Assembly: GCA_019155205.2 (NCBI GenBank)
Contig: JAHNZQ020000092.1
Location: forward strand, 501,344 to 526,846
DNA: 25,503 bases
Direction: 5' to 3'
Origin: Gracilaria vermiculophylla
Taxonomy: Eukaryota > Rhodophyta > Florideophyceae > Gracilariales > Gracilariaceae
The notes under the pieces were generated by a model. It ran no database searches, was not told the DNA's origin, and saw only the letters and a program-made list of their open reading frames with translations. The position numbers and the translations under genes were made by a program. Each line of letters starts with the position of its first letter. Within the stretch, counting starts at the first letter, position 1. Shown piece after piece: positions 1-9,268 of the stretch.

Positions 1-128
1 GAGTTGGAAATGTCCTATACTTTTGAAACGCGTTTTTGAGGGTTTTAACGAAGGGGGGTGGCTACAGTAGGCAAAAATCCATATTTTGGCGCGCTTTTGC
101 ACTGTCCTATACTTTTGAAACGCACTGA
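1..128. mobile_element. Probable end of a Tc1/mariner-like DNA transposon
   Basis: Read on the minus strand from about 128, the sequence starts CAGTGCGTTTCAAAAGTATA, which resembles Tc1/mariner termini (CAGTG, then CAAAAGTAT). A TA dinucleotide, the usual target of this superfamily, lies at 129-130. The same 20-mer block occurs again about 92 bp inward, which recalls the IR/DR arrangement in which each terminal repeat holds two direct repeats. No transposase is visible here, so the body would lie left of the window or be missing. The repeat is seen; the family is inferred. Confidence 0.4.
11..123 (+). repeat. Pair of direct repeats, 92 bp apart
   Basis: TGTCCTATACTTTTGAAACG plus one following C occurs at 11-31 and again, identically, at 103-123. 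The spacer holds no repeat of its own. The pair is best read as the inner and outer transposase-binding repeats of the transposon end described for 1-128. Confidence 0.85.
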
Positions 129-670
129 TACACTATTTTAAACTCAACTCATGCACAGTAAGCGTTGGCCCGTTAACTTTATAAGCGCAACTTTAAATTT
201 GGGCGGCTCAACACAGTTAAAGTCGTTCCTTCAATTATAGTAAGCGATGCGGAGACAAGAGAAACTATTGTTCATGTAGTTGATCGGATGAGCTCATTCT
301 GATGCAAGCACGAAAATCACAATCCATAATGCAGTCTAAAGCTCTCCAGTTTACAACCTCAAAGCCTCGATCAATATATTTTTGAGTCAGAATTCAACAT
401 TTTTCATTGTTTGCATTCGAAGGAGAATACGATTCACAAAACTACACTAACTTTTTAAGAACGGCCACAGCATGCCAACGTCAATCCTGCGTTATCCTTT
501 TTTCTTGGGTATTTGAGAAACGTCAAATGAAAATGTCATTGATGAATAACAAATACCATACGGTATAAAATCATTGATTGTAACACAGGTTGTGCTATGT
601 ATATTTATCTATTTCTATAAATTGGTAACCTACCATCTCTCTACTGTCTACTTTACACGCCCAGACTGTT

Positions 671-1416
671 GGCCTCACATGAGGCCAATTCGATCGCACA
701 GGAGGCCATTCTTTAGCATACTTTCTCATGTTATTTCTTAGACTTTTTCATGCATCTATACGACCATGATTCAGGCTCACATGATGCCATTTTGACTCTA
801 TTGAACATAAAAAAACTCTGAAAAATATAAAAATATAACTAGAAATTATCATGCTTTCCAGTAAGCCTACAACTTGAGTATGGTAAAGCATGGTTCGTTT
901 TTGTGTATTGTAAAACATTTTTGGCTAAATAAAGGGGTCTTCTATGTCTTCTATTTTTCCAAAGAGCGAGAAATAAACGTTGTGAAGCTTTCGTCGAATT
1001 CTGATGCTTTCTAGGGATCGTCACTTTTACCTGTTGATAATTATGGCTTCAAGTTATATTTACCATCATGTTTCTCTTTCATATTTTTAAAGTTTATAGC
1101 AGTAGCAACCTATATGCTTGAGAAATGTTGTTAACATTTTTTTTCATACAAATTACGGCTGCTTTGGTTTGGTAGATGCAAAGCTGGAAATCTTTTGCTC
1201 TAGCATAAACATAGAAGTTAAAAAAAGAATCCTTGTGAGGTTTTTATCCATTTCTGTCATTCACATAGCTCAAGAATCCCAAAAAAATTATTACTTTTTC
1301 TTTGATGCCAAGCTTCTCATTGCCGTTTGCTTTTACAAGAGGTATCGCACAGAGGATACGTATCATGAGCATTTGTTTTATTAAGTATTCTTTTTCGGCC
1401 TCATTAGAGGCCAATT
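671..1416. repeat. Three dispersed copies of a GGCCTCA...TGAGGCCAATT palindrome
   Basis: GGCCTCACATGAGGCCAATT lies at 671-690, a diverged copy (GGCTCACATGATGCCATTTT) at about 774-793, and GGCCTCATTAGAGGCCAATT at 1397-1416. The first and third are perfect inverted repeats with 7-bp and 6-bp arms, and both continue into AATT. A half-site, GGAGGCCATT, lies near 701-710. They could be protein-binding sites or tips of a small inverted-repeat element; the sequence does not decide. Confidence 0.5.
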
Positions 1417-1893
1417 GTCTTGCCGGACACTAGACATGTATTCAGTGGATATCAATTCACCACTTCATACTGCAAAGACGTTTAAAACAAAGAAAATTAG
1501 ATTTAAGATCAAAATAAAGCAAAAAAGGCATACAGAATTTTCAAAGAGGTGCAATGGAGAGCCAACAAGAAAATGTTTTGAAATGGCTTGTGGCAAGTTG
1601 AGAAAAAGGGTTTGTTTTTTAATCCATAATTTCTCCAAAACTCTGCCCATTTTTTGTAACGCTTTGGAACTCACTGCAAAACCAGCAAACTTTATTTTCG
1701 GGCCAATATCATATGGTTTTGCCTGTTGGGCCTTTGAATCTGGAACTTCTCTGTTGTAAGACCCGTATCGAATCGAGTACACTAGTAAAGTTCTCTTTTC
1801 AATGATTGTCAGGGCCGATATTCAATAAGTTCGTGGTTTACTCAAATTAAGACGCCGGTTCATGGTCAGTTTGTTCCGACTATTTGGAACTGC

Positions 1894-1900
1894 TATAAAG
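1894..1900 (+). promoter_or_regulatory. TATA-like box of the glycosyltransferase gene
   Basis: TATAAAG lies 72 bp upstream of the chosen ATG at 1972. The position is reasonable for a short 5' leader, but the region is AT-rich, so the match could be chance. Confidence 0.3.
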
Positions 1901-1951
1901 AAACTACATTCCTCAAAATCAAATCATCAACAGACTTTTCAGTAAACAGGT

Positions 1952-1984
1952 ATGCGCATATCAGGATCAGGATGGTATTCATAG
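1952..1984 (+). CDS. Overlapping upstream ORF (10 codons)
   Basis: An ATG 20 bp before the main start opens a 10-codon frame in a different phase and stops at TAG 1982-1984, inside the main coding sequence. If the mRNA starts upstream of 1952, ribosomes must pass this start, so it could lower translation of the main ORF. It overlaps a short direct repeat, ATCAGG twice. No evidence that it is translated. Confidence 0.2.
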   Translation: MRISGSGWYS

Positions 1985-3303
1985 GTGCCAAACGTTTGCT
2001 CTTTCTCTCATCAGCCTTTTCTTTATGTGTACTGATACCAATTCAAATATCATTATCGACCAGGAATTCCAAGAAGTATGCTTCTTTTTTTTTTGAGCAT
2101 GCTACACCGGAAACTCTCGCACCAAGAAACAGGCGCATCATGGCAAAAGATATCTTTTCACTTCAAAAATCGTTGGCAGATCTCAACCGTATTTTCATTG
2201 ATAGGTACATCACTTGGCATCACTCGGTTCTGTCAAAAGTTCAAAATGGTGACCAGAATGGATCTTTAGTGAGAAAACTAATTTTCATTGGTAATGATGG
2301 TTTTCATGGTCTCGGAGATCAGTTTCGCGGTCTTCTTTTCGCGTATATGGCTGCAGTTTTTTCAGATCGTTTGCTTCTCATAAAATGGCAGCATCCGTTT
2401 CCTTTATCGACTATTTTTGTGGATTCCACCCGATCAAACTTTACTTATGATGAGGCTTTATATCCAATTCAGGACAATTTGAATGGAGATGCTGATGTGC
2501 TGACAATTTATAAAGCTAAACTGACAGATATGGATGATTTTATTGGAGACGAAAAAACAATATTGTTTAAATGTGAGCCTAGACCTCATTTCGGAGACAT
2601 ATTTGAGGCTGTGAGAAAGTTTCCAAACTTGACCACTTCCGTTGAAATGAAAAAGGTGTTGCCGTTCAAAGCACGACCTAAACCAGAGCAGTTTTTTCCG
2701 TTGATATTCAAGGCTTTGGTAAGACCGTCTGCAAAATTTCGTCAAATGATGACAGAAACGATCGATAAACACAACCGAATTTCTCTATCAAGACTGTGGA
2801 AAACAGGGCCACTACAACGAATTGATACAAGTGAACCATTTATTTCCATTCATTCAAGATTAGGATTTGGAGTCGGTGAGTATAAGAAGAGATTTAAGGG
2901 TCCAATGTTCGGGCACACAATGGATTCAGTAGCACAGTGCATGGCTGAGAAGGCCATGAGACTTGCAAGTCGAGAAAATATTTCAAATCCTGCTCGATTT
3001 TATCTGGCAACCGATACAGCAGAGTTTCGTCTAAAACTGAAAAGAGCGTTGATGAGAATAGATCGAAAAACAAAGGTTATGTACGGTACCTGGAACATAA
3101 AACATGTAAAGAATATGCGAGAAAAAACGTCACAACATCTAGATATATTTCGATATACTTTTATGGACATCTACATTATGTCAAAGGGAAAAGCTATTTT
3201 ACGGAGCTCGTCAGGATTTCCAAATCTATCTGTTTGGATGGGAGCAATCTCTTCACAAATGCAATTTGCGATAGCAAAGGACTGCAAGCATTTTCTTTCG
3301 TGA
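1972..3303 (+). CDS. Type II membrane glycosyltransferase, fucosyltransferase-like
   Basis: This is a single uninterrupted 443-residue ORF with no sign of an intron. Residues about 7-29 are hydrophobic with a basic flank (K7, R8), which fits a signal anchor and a lumenal catalytic domain in the Golgi. Motifs resemble the alpha-fucosyltransferase/NodZ superfold: GLGDQFRG at 113-120 followed by an LLLIKWQHPF stretch (135-143); IHSR at 293-296, matching the H-x-R GDP-fucose-binding motif; YLATDT at 344-349; and SSSGFPNLSVWMG at 412-424, matching the C-terminal Ser-rich motif. Potential N-glycosylation sequons are at N156, N219, N336 and N418. The ATG at 1972 is chosen because it immediately precedes the signal anchor. 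TGA at 3301-3303 ends it, and all internal Trp codons are TGG. It is the only intact cellular gene seen here. The donor sugar (GDP-fucose) and acceptor are inferred; the family could be another GT-B fucosyltransferase-like group. Confidence 0.75.
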   Translation: MVFIGAKRLLFLSSAFSLCVLIPIQISLSTRNSKKYASFFFEHATPETLAPRNRRIMAKDIFSLQKSLADLNRIFIDRYITWHHSVLSKVQNGDQNGSLVRKLIFIGNDGFHGLGDQFRGLLFAYMAAVFSDRLLLIKWQHPFPLSTIFVDSTRSNFTYDEALYPIQDNLNGDADVLTIYKAKLTDMDDFIGDEKTILFKCEPRPHFGDIFEAVRKFPNLTTSVEMKKVLPFKARPKPEQFFPLIFKALVRPSAKFRQMMTETIDKHNRISLSRLWKTGPLQRIDTSEPFISIHSRLGFGVGEYKKRFKGPMFGHTMDSVAQCMAEKAMRLASRENISNPARFYLATDTAEFRLKLKRALMRIDRKTKVMYGTWNIKHVKNMREKTSQHLDIFRYTFMDIYIMSKGKAILRSSSGFPNLSVWMGAISSQMQFAIAKDCKHFLS

Positions 3304-5094
3304 AGTTTTGAGCAAAACTATCTTTGCTCTGATCAATTTTCTAGATAATGATGTCGGAGGTATTCCTAGCAGAATCATATGTCGAGAAATGGGCAACTTT
3401 AATGCTATCGGAAGCAAACACAGGTTTGGTACCTGTTCGCAGGAACACGAGCAAGAGAACTATGCGGGCACTGACGCGGATCAGATGCTTAGCAGTACAT
3501 ACTTTTACTGTACAATACGGGGTTCTACTCATTAGGTGGGGAGAGACTTCGTACAACCGTGTGCAATGTAGCAAGAAATACAGAGCAGTATAGAAACAAT
3601 CAGGAAATTGTATCGATATGGTATCGATCCAAGGATAAAACGTTAGCGCGGGGACTGCACTTATGCATCGATAGCGGCAGATGATGGACGAAATACTGTC
3701 ATCATAAACACAGAGAAAACAGGTTCAGAAAAGGCAGAAGTATTTGTATTGTCCACTGGATGGGGTAGGGTGGGAAACATTTCACGGCGGTTGTTAATTT
3801 GGCAGGCAGTAGTTGCACACAGACTATCAGTTGAGCTGACAAGAACAGATAGCGGTCATGGATCGCAACCCCGTGATCGAGGCTCGGGCCATGGTCACAG
3901 TTATGCTGCTGATCCTTGGTTCTGCATCATCATCTCGCTTTTTTCACTCATATGAAATTTCACTTTTTTTCACTCTGTTACCATCTTTTGTCTCCACTCG
4001 CAATGGCTTGATTTATTTTGCACCATTTACGCTCTGTATGCCGTTTTTTAAGTTTCCCGCTTGCCCACCCGTAAAAGCAGTCAAACCTTTGATGACTTGC
4101 ATGAATGCATTGAGCTCTCTTCGTTGGTAGGACGAAACATACGCTACTGCAGCTCTGTGTCTCTTATACATACTCGTAACTAAATGATATTCCCAAAAAG
4201 CCCTTCAGGTGGAGGTAACCTATTGTCAAATTTAGTTTCCCATCTTCATTTTTTTTGTTCGTTTGTTTTGATATCATGTGAAATTTTGATCGTACATTGA
4301 TCTTATCCCTCTCGCCGCGCATTTAAAAATGATTTCAATAAACATATTGAACACTTGAATGACAGGCCTCAACGTTGAACATCGAGCACAAAACTCAACA
4401 CGATCCTGCAAGTCCACGGCAAAAGAAACATATGCCTCCATTAATTTTCCACATTGATTAAGCATGGTAAGTATATATTTACCGCTTATTTGTTCAAGAC
4501 ATCGAATTCTTTCGAACTTTCTGTTACCTTCTCTTACCAAGTCAAGCTCTCTGTGAAACATATCGTGATTTGCATCAAAGCTGGTCTCTTGAGAAATCTT
4601 GCATCCGCTTCACGAAGGATTTCAGATAAATATTTCCTCACGAAAAAAAAGCACTTATGCTCGTCGCAATATCGAAACTTATGATACAGGGCGACAACTA
4701 CCATGTGCTTCGTATATCGACCTTCAGAACACTCAATCTCGGAATTAAAGTCGATGCTCTCAAAATTGTTCCAATCTAGTTCGAAAACTTCTCGTCGCTC
4801 TTGTATCCCCTCAAATAGAGAAAGGCTCCATTCTCAAATGAATGATTGCGCAGCTGCATGCGCATCAAAAAATCGATCCAAGCGACCAATTTTGGATGTA
4901 TGGAGCATTGATAAGATACGGTAATTATAATGTTCATGTGAGGTGTTGAAATCTTCTGTTATGTCTCGTCCGGCTCTCATCGTCCAAGCCTTTCAGAAAC
5001 TCTATTCCACGTTGTACGAATGCAATTAGGGGTAGGCTTCTGAGCCACGTGTAAAATAGTATGAGCAATTGATCGACCAGCTATGCTTGCGCGT
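3304..5094. other. Gene-poor stretch between the glycosyltransferase gene and the Gypsy element
   Basis: Short open frames occur on both strands (for example 3348-3593 and 3858-4130 plus, 3341-3574 minus), but none is recognisable or clearly coding. The last part holds the possible decayed minus-strand ORF listed separately. No terminal repeats or RNA genes were seen. Confidence 0.5.
4274..4930 (-). pseudogene. Possible decayed protein-coding ORF, unknown product
   Basis: Reading the minus strand from about 4930, one frame gives a protein-like translation rich in charged residues to about 4556, with one stop near 4839-4841. After the frame changes, a second open stretch runs from about 4573 to TAA at 4274 (95 residues from the ATG at 4561). 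The two stretches together look like a gene broken by a stop and a frameshift. I recognise no family. Chance is a real alternative, because both pieces are short. Confidence 0.2.
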
Positions 5095-5321
5095 AGTAGC
5101 ACTTAGCAGTAGAGCTGTTGTTCGAATAAGTCAATCAATACGCCGTTTAATTTGAAGCGCCGAGGCAGACCAGTCGGGAATTCGAACGATACGAATTCGA
5201 AAAAGGAAAACTGTCTGGGTACTTGACTATAAAGGCTTCTGATCGCCAAGGCTGGCGATCAGAGGAGAAGAAATACTACTCTCTTGTGCCTGTCGTTTTT
5301 GCCTGATTGCGATTTGCCACA
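5095..5321 (+). repeat. Gypsy 5' LTR
   Basis: It aligns base for base in length with 20506-20732, with about 30 differences by eye (about 13%). It ends in GCCACA. The first base is A where the 3' copy has TG, so the left terminus is mutated. A TATA box (TATAAAG, 5228-5234) is followed four bases later by a perfect hairpin at 5239-5262 with arms CTGATCGCCA and TGGCGATCAG and a 4-nt loop. Confidence 0.88.
5228..5262 (+). promoter_or_regulatory. Gypsy LTR TATA box and adjacent hairpin
   Basis: TATAAAG at 5228-5234 precedes a 10-bp perfect stem at 5239-5262. In the 3' LTR the TATA position reads CATAGAG and the stem (20650-20673) has one mismatch, so the 5' copy is the better preserved promoter. 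The hairpin would fall at or just after the transcription start, in the R or U5 part of the RNA. Confidence 0.4.
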
Positions 5322-5339
5322 GTAAGTACTTCGCAAAAC

Positions 5340-6300
5340 ATGTTGTGTTCCGGCGAACAAGTCAGCACAGTGGGAGAGTCGGAGAAGTCAAGTCTGCCGA
5401 CTGTCCCATAGTCGATAATCGTTGAGTTGGAAGCTCTGCTGCTTGAAAACATTGCTTTGCCATCCATTTTGCGCTTCTTGAAAGAAGGGAAACTTTACGA
5501 AATGAAAATAAACGAGAAGAACAAAGAACCTGGCGTAAATATTACTCCAACCTTCTACAAAGCGTCGGTGACCGAAACGGTCTTCGAGATTCTTATTGAC
5601 GGTGAATACGTCAATGACGAGCCTGTAACAGAGATCACTGAAAAGACGCTGCAGGACTGTTTGGAAAAGCATTCAAAGTTAGAATTTAAAAAGCTTTGCA
5701 GCGATGAATGGAAGTGGTTTGTTCCTAATGCTCGTATGTATATGAAGCTTTCGGACGCCAGATGTCGAGTGTGACAGCTGGTTGTGACCTACAAGGAAGC
5801 ATTGCGTAAAGCAGACTGTACTGAAGCACTTGAGAATTGTCCTGAAAATGCCATCCGTTATGTTCAAGAACGCACGAGACGTAGGAAACTTCAAAGCTAT
5901 ATGGAAGAGATGATACGTATTGAGTCTCGTGCAAAGATCCACATAGAAAGTTTTAGGAAGTACACTAAGCGCATGGCAGAGGACGCGCAAATAGTGAAAC
6001 AGACCCATAATGGAAGTGTGCGATCTGCTTTTGACACGAAGGCAGAAGATACGGACCTATTGCTCTTAGTGGGTGACATGAAGAGCGATAGAAGTCAAAG
6101 GAGAACATTGGATGGCGACGCAAGGAAAGAAAGTAGCCAAGGACTGACGAAGCGTCTCTCATTCTGCTGGAATACCGAGAAGCGTCCTGGAGAGCGTCAT
6201 CTGTTGTAGGAATGCAAGAAGACATCACCTGAAGAACGCATGGAGATATGTTCTCGAACTCGCAAGAAGCAGAAGAAGCTAAAGGAGAACAGGAAGATGC
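5340..6300 (+). pseudogene. Gypsy gag, broken by three in-frame stops
   Basis: The ATG at 5340 is the first after the LTR and opens a frame that continues, apart from stops, to the copia insertion at 6300. Stops are TAG 5409-5411, TGA 5772-5774 and TAG 6207-6209. The middle part is acidic and helical in look; the end is strongly basic, with runs of Lys and Arg. Near 6165-6213 a C...H-x4-C pattern resembles a zinc knuckle that has lost its second Cys. The role, nucleocapsid and capsid of the virus-like particle, is inferred from position and composition. The frame resumes at 16608 beyond the insertion, so gag and pol were probably one ORF in this element. Confidence 0.6.
6296..6300. repeat. 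Target-site duplication of Copia-1, left copy (GATGC)
   Basis: GATGC directly precedes the TATTG end of the LTR at 6301. The same five bases follow the other LTR at 16603-16607. Five bp is the usual copia duplication length, and it ties the two distant LTRs to one insertion. Confidence 0.9.
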
Positions 6301-6576
6301 TATTGTAAATAGGTGTAGTACAGAGCTTAAGATAAACTTGAGTAAACGCACTGTTGTTTTATCTCGATGACTCGGCTTGACTTCTATCATTCATCAAACC
6401 TGGTCTGCACTTCTTTCTTATATCGTGTTCTCATAATGTTCTGTAGTCTTCTAGAACTTCTAATAGTCTCGACCATAAAGCATAATACGTAATTTCTTCT
6501 ATAGAACTTTCTAGAAGTCTCTAGATATTAGCAGTTTCTAGTTCCTTCCTAGAAGCTTCTAGATGGTTCAATAACA
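6301..6576 (-). repeat. Copia-1 3' LTR
   Basis: On the minus strand it runs from TGTTATTGAACC to TTACAATA, so the ends are TG...TA in place of TG...CA. It matches 16319-16602. It is rich in TCTAGAA-type motifs (repeated CTTCTAGA blocks at 6445-6565). The pol frame of the element runs on into this LTR and stops at 6521-6523. Confidence 0.9.
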
Positions 6577-7324
6577 CCCCCTCGCAACTTAATAACTGCT
6601 TATGACCCAACATGTTCATAAAAAACCAATGCGTGTTCTTCTGTAGAGACTTTTTAAAAATATAAGCTGCCATATGTTCGGTAGGACAGTATGTAATTTT
6701 CACTTCTTCATTTTCCAAGCAGTCCTGAATATAGAAATACCGTTTAGCAATATGCTTTAATTTTCCATGGCATCCTTCTATTTTTGAAATTGCAATTGTA
6801 GACTGGTTGTCAACAAAAATTTGAACAGCTTGTTCTTCAGTAGTTTTAATATCCTTCATGATTTTTGCCACCCATTTCCCTTCTTTGTCTGCCTCTGTAA
6901 CTGCAATTAATTCGGCCTCTGTCGATGACAATGCCACACAATTTTGCTTTCGACAGCTCCACAACAGTAAACAATTTCCATAAAATGTAGCATATCCAAA
7001 AACTGTTTTTCTGTTTTCCGTATTTCCCCAACTGGCATCACTGTAGACATAAAGTGACGGGTTGGTAGATTTTTTGTAAACGAGACAAAAATCTTTTGTC
7101 TTCTGAATATACCTAAGAACCCTTTTGCATGATTTCCAATGTTCTGTGCAATGCTCTTCAGAAAACTGACTTAATTTTTCAACTGCATATGCTAGATCAG
7201 GACGCGTCCCTAGCATGAGATACATAAGTGAACCAATTAATTCTCTGTAGGCAACGCCCGTAACTATTTCATCAGTTCCACATTTTTGTAAAGTACTGTT
7301 CGCCTCCAAGGGTGTATTAATTTA
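6521..7324 (-). pseudogene. Copia-1 RNase H and pol C-terminus
   Basis: The frame is open from 7321 to the stop at 6521-6523, following a TAA at 7322-7324. It begins in the RT-to-RNase H connection (LIGSLMYLMLGTRPDLAYAV, residues 25-44 from 7309). The catalytic Asp is in YSDASWG (D91), the Glu in SSTEAELIA and the next Asp in FVDNQSTI (D167). RNase H removes the RNA strand after reverse transcription. This is the longest well-conserved coding piece of Copia-1. It ends inside the LTR. Confidence 0.9.
6577..6586 (-). promoter_or_regulatory. Copia-1 polypurine tract
   Basis: Directly before the 3' LTR on the minus strand lies TGCGAGGGGG, a purine-rich tract in the position where plus-strand DNA synthesis is primed in LTR retrotransposons. 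Confidence 0.75.
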
Positions 7325-8140
7325 CTCGCAGTTCTCCATATTAAACCGTTTAAGCACAGTTCTTGCGTAGGCACTTTGACATAATTTTAGAATTCCTTTT
7401 ATCGATTATAGTCGATTTCAATGCCTAGTACATGCCGAATTTCTCCAAGTTCCTTCATTTGGAATTTAGAACTTAGTTCATGCTTCACAAAACTGAACAC
7501 CTTTGGACTTTCACTTGCCAAAACTATGTCATCGACATCTAGTGAAATAAATACTTCATGGTCATCAATATTTGCGACAAATATTCCACTGTCTCCATGA
7601 GCTTTCGAAAATTTCATGTTGCTCAAAACCGAGCTAATCATTTTGTACCACGCTCTTGGCGCCTGTTTCAGTCCATACATTGCCTTCGTTAGCTTGCAGA
7701 CGTGAGTAGGATTTTGAGTCAATAAAACCCTCAGGCTGTTCCATAAAACATTCTTCCTCCAACACTCCAACACTCCATTTAAGAACGCTGTTTTAACATC
7801 AATCTGGGTGATGAACATTTTTTTGTTGGAGTGCTACAGCCAGCATAGTCCGTAAAAAAGCCATGCGTACAACTGGAGCGTATGTGTCAAAATAGTCAAT
7901 GCCATATTTTTGCCGATACCCTTTGCACACCAGTCTTGCCTTTAATATTTTCTCTTGATTCTTGGTTTCGGGTTTTATCTTGAAAACCCATTTTGGTTGC
8001 AAAATATGCATGTCTGATTTTCGAGGGACAAGTTTCCAAGTCTTACTCTCGTATAAAGAATTAATTTCTCTTTCCATTGCAGATGTCCCATAATTATTCT
8101 GAACATCTGACAGGGCCTCCTGTACATTATTTGGTTCTGT
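7325..8140 (-). pseudogene. Copia-1 reverse transcriptase, frameshifted
   Basis: The domain starts near 8140, after a proline- and charge-rich linker. Conserved pieces are QIDVKTAFLNG (first catalytic Asp), AMYGLKQAPRAWYK and the active-site motif DVDDIV (7528-7536), where the usual Tyr is Asp but both catalytic Asp remain. Frame breaks: an A-run near 7804-7816 separates the 7799-8500 frame from the 7399-7818 frame. An 8-bp tandem duplication (AACACTCC twice, 7761-7776) shifts the frame again, with compensation before 7700. A third shift falls near 7395. Confidence 0.88.
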
Positions 8141-9268
8141 TTCGTCTGCAAGCATCATTACTGCACCGGCAGCAGTATCCTCATTTTCATCAGCATGCTC
8201 ATATGTGAGCCATGTTGGCTGTCTTCTAGTTCTCCCACTTCTCCGTGGGATAATTTCTGGTGCTTGCTCATTTTCTGGAGGTGGGTTGTAAGCCTCAGAA
8301 TTTTCCAAATCATTTTCTTTTTCAGTGTTCGGCATTACTTCTTTTTCTTTTGAGTTTTCTGGTTCAAAAGAAATTTCTTCTTCCATTGAGATTATTTTTG
8401 GGGCTTCTAGAAATTTTGCCGTTCCACTTACAACCACTCTACTGGTTGTATCGTCCATGAAGCGGTATTTTCTACCTTCGTATCCCAAAAATGTACACAA
8501 CTTTGACTTGGCATCCCATTTCTTTCTATGATCATTTGGAATGAAAACATAGGCCTTGCACCCAAATACTTTGAGATGAGAAATATTTCATTTCTTTCCG
8601 AACCATTTTTCATGAGGACTGCAATTGCCTAGAAGTTTTGTTGGAACAAAATTCCTAATCACATTTGCAGTTTGGATAGCTACAGCCCAAAACGTTCTGG
8701 GAACGTCCTGAAAGTAAAGCATACATCTTGCTTTTTCACAAAGTGTTCGGTTTATTCTTTCCGCCACACCATTCTGTTGTGGTTGGTGTGCTCCAGTACT
8801 CTCGTGGATGATACCTTTGTGTTTGAAATAATTTTCAAATGCCTTAGAAAAATATTCTCCCCCTCTATCAGTTCTAATTCGTTTGATAGAAATTCTTTCT
8901 TGATTTTCCACCATAGTCAGAAATTCTCGGGTTTTCTCAAATGCTTCGTTTTTGGTACGGAGAAAATACACATATGGTTTTCTTGTGTAATCATCAGTGA
9001 AGGTTATGAAATACAATTTTCCTTCTTTGGATTTTGTACTCATAGGTTCACAAGGATCCGTGTGTATGAGTTCTAATTTTCCCTTTGATTGAAAATTTCC
9101 TAATGACGGAAATGATTTTGAACTCATTTTCCCAAGTACACATCCCTTGCATGTACTTATATCTTTTTGTTCCGATTTTTCTGGAACACCATCTGCGGTT
9201 TTCTTCGATACGATTTGGCTCAAGACTGATTTTCCAGCATGTCCTAGTCTGGCATGCCAAAGTTCTTG
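8141..9268 (-). pseudogene. Copia-1 integrase
   Basis: The HHCC zinc-binding domain starts with WHARLGHAG (His at 9254-9256 and 9239-9241) and ends with CKGC (9140-9151). The catalytic residues are D in HTDPCEP (9056-9058), D in RTDRGGEYFS, and E in NGVAERINRT (8759-8761). Exactly 35 residues separate the last two, the D,D-35-E pattern. The GVAERINRTL block is typical of copia. One in-frame stop, TGA at 8588-8590, interrupts it just before an SHLKVFGC motif that normally follows. The enzyme would insert the cDNA into the genome. Confidence 0.9.

Larger units (their letters stand above)
129..1971. other. Gene-poor AT-rich stretch upstream of the glycosyltransferase gene
   Basis: No ORF here has recognisable protein character. 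The longest open frames (1118-1384 and 1415-1759 on plus, 1465-1782 on minus) are low-complexity translations, and two overlap each other antisense. The stretch does hold the palindromic GGCCTCA repeats and, at its right end, a TATA-like box and a short upstream ORF. Confidence 0.6.

Noticed and set aside
1118..1782. Small genes at 1118-1384, 1415-1759 (+) and 1465-1782 (-)
   Set aside because: Low-complexity translations with no motif; two overlap antisense and cannot both be real. Open frames of this length are expected by chance.
3348..4130. Small ORFs at 3348-3593 and 3858-4130
   Set aside because: No recognisable domain, short, and overlapped by equally long frames on the other strand or in other phases.
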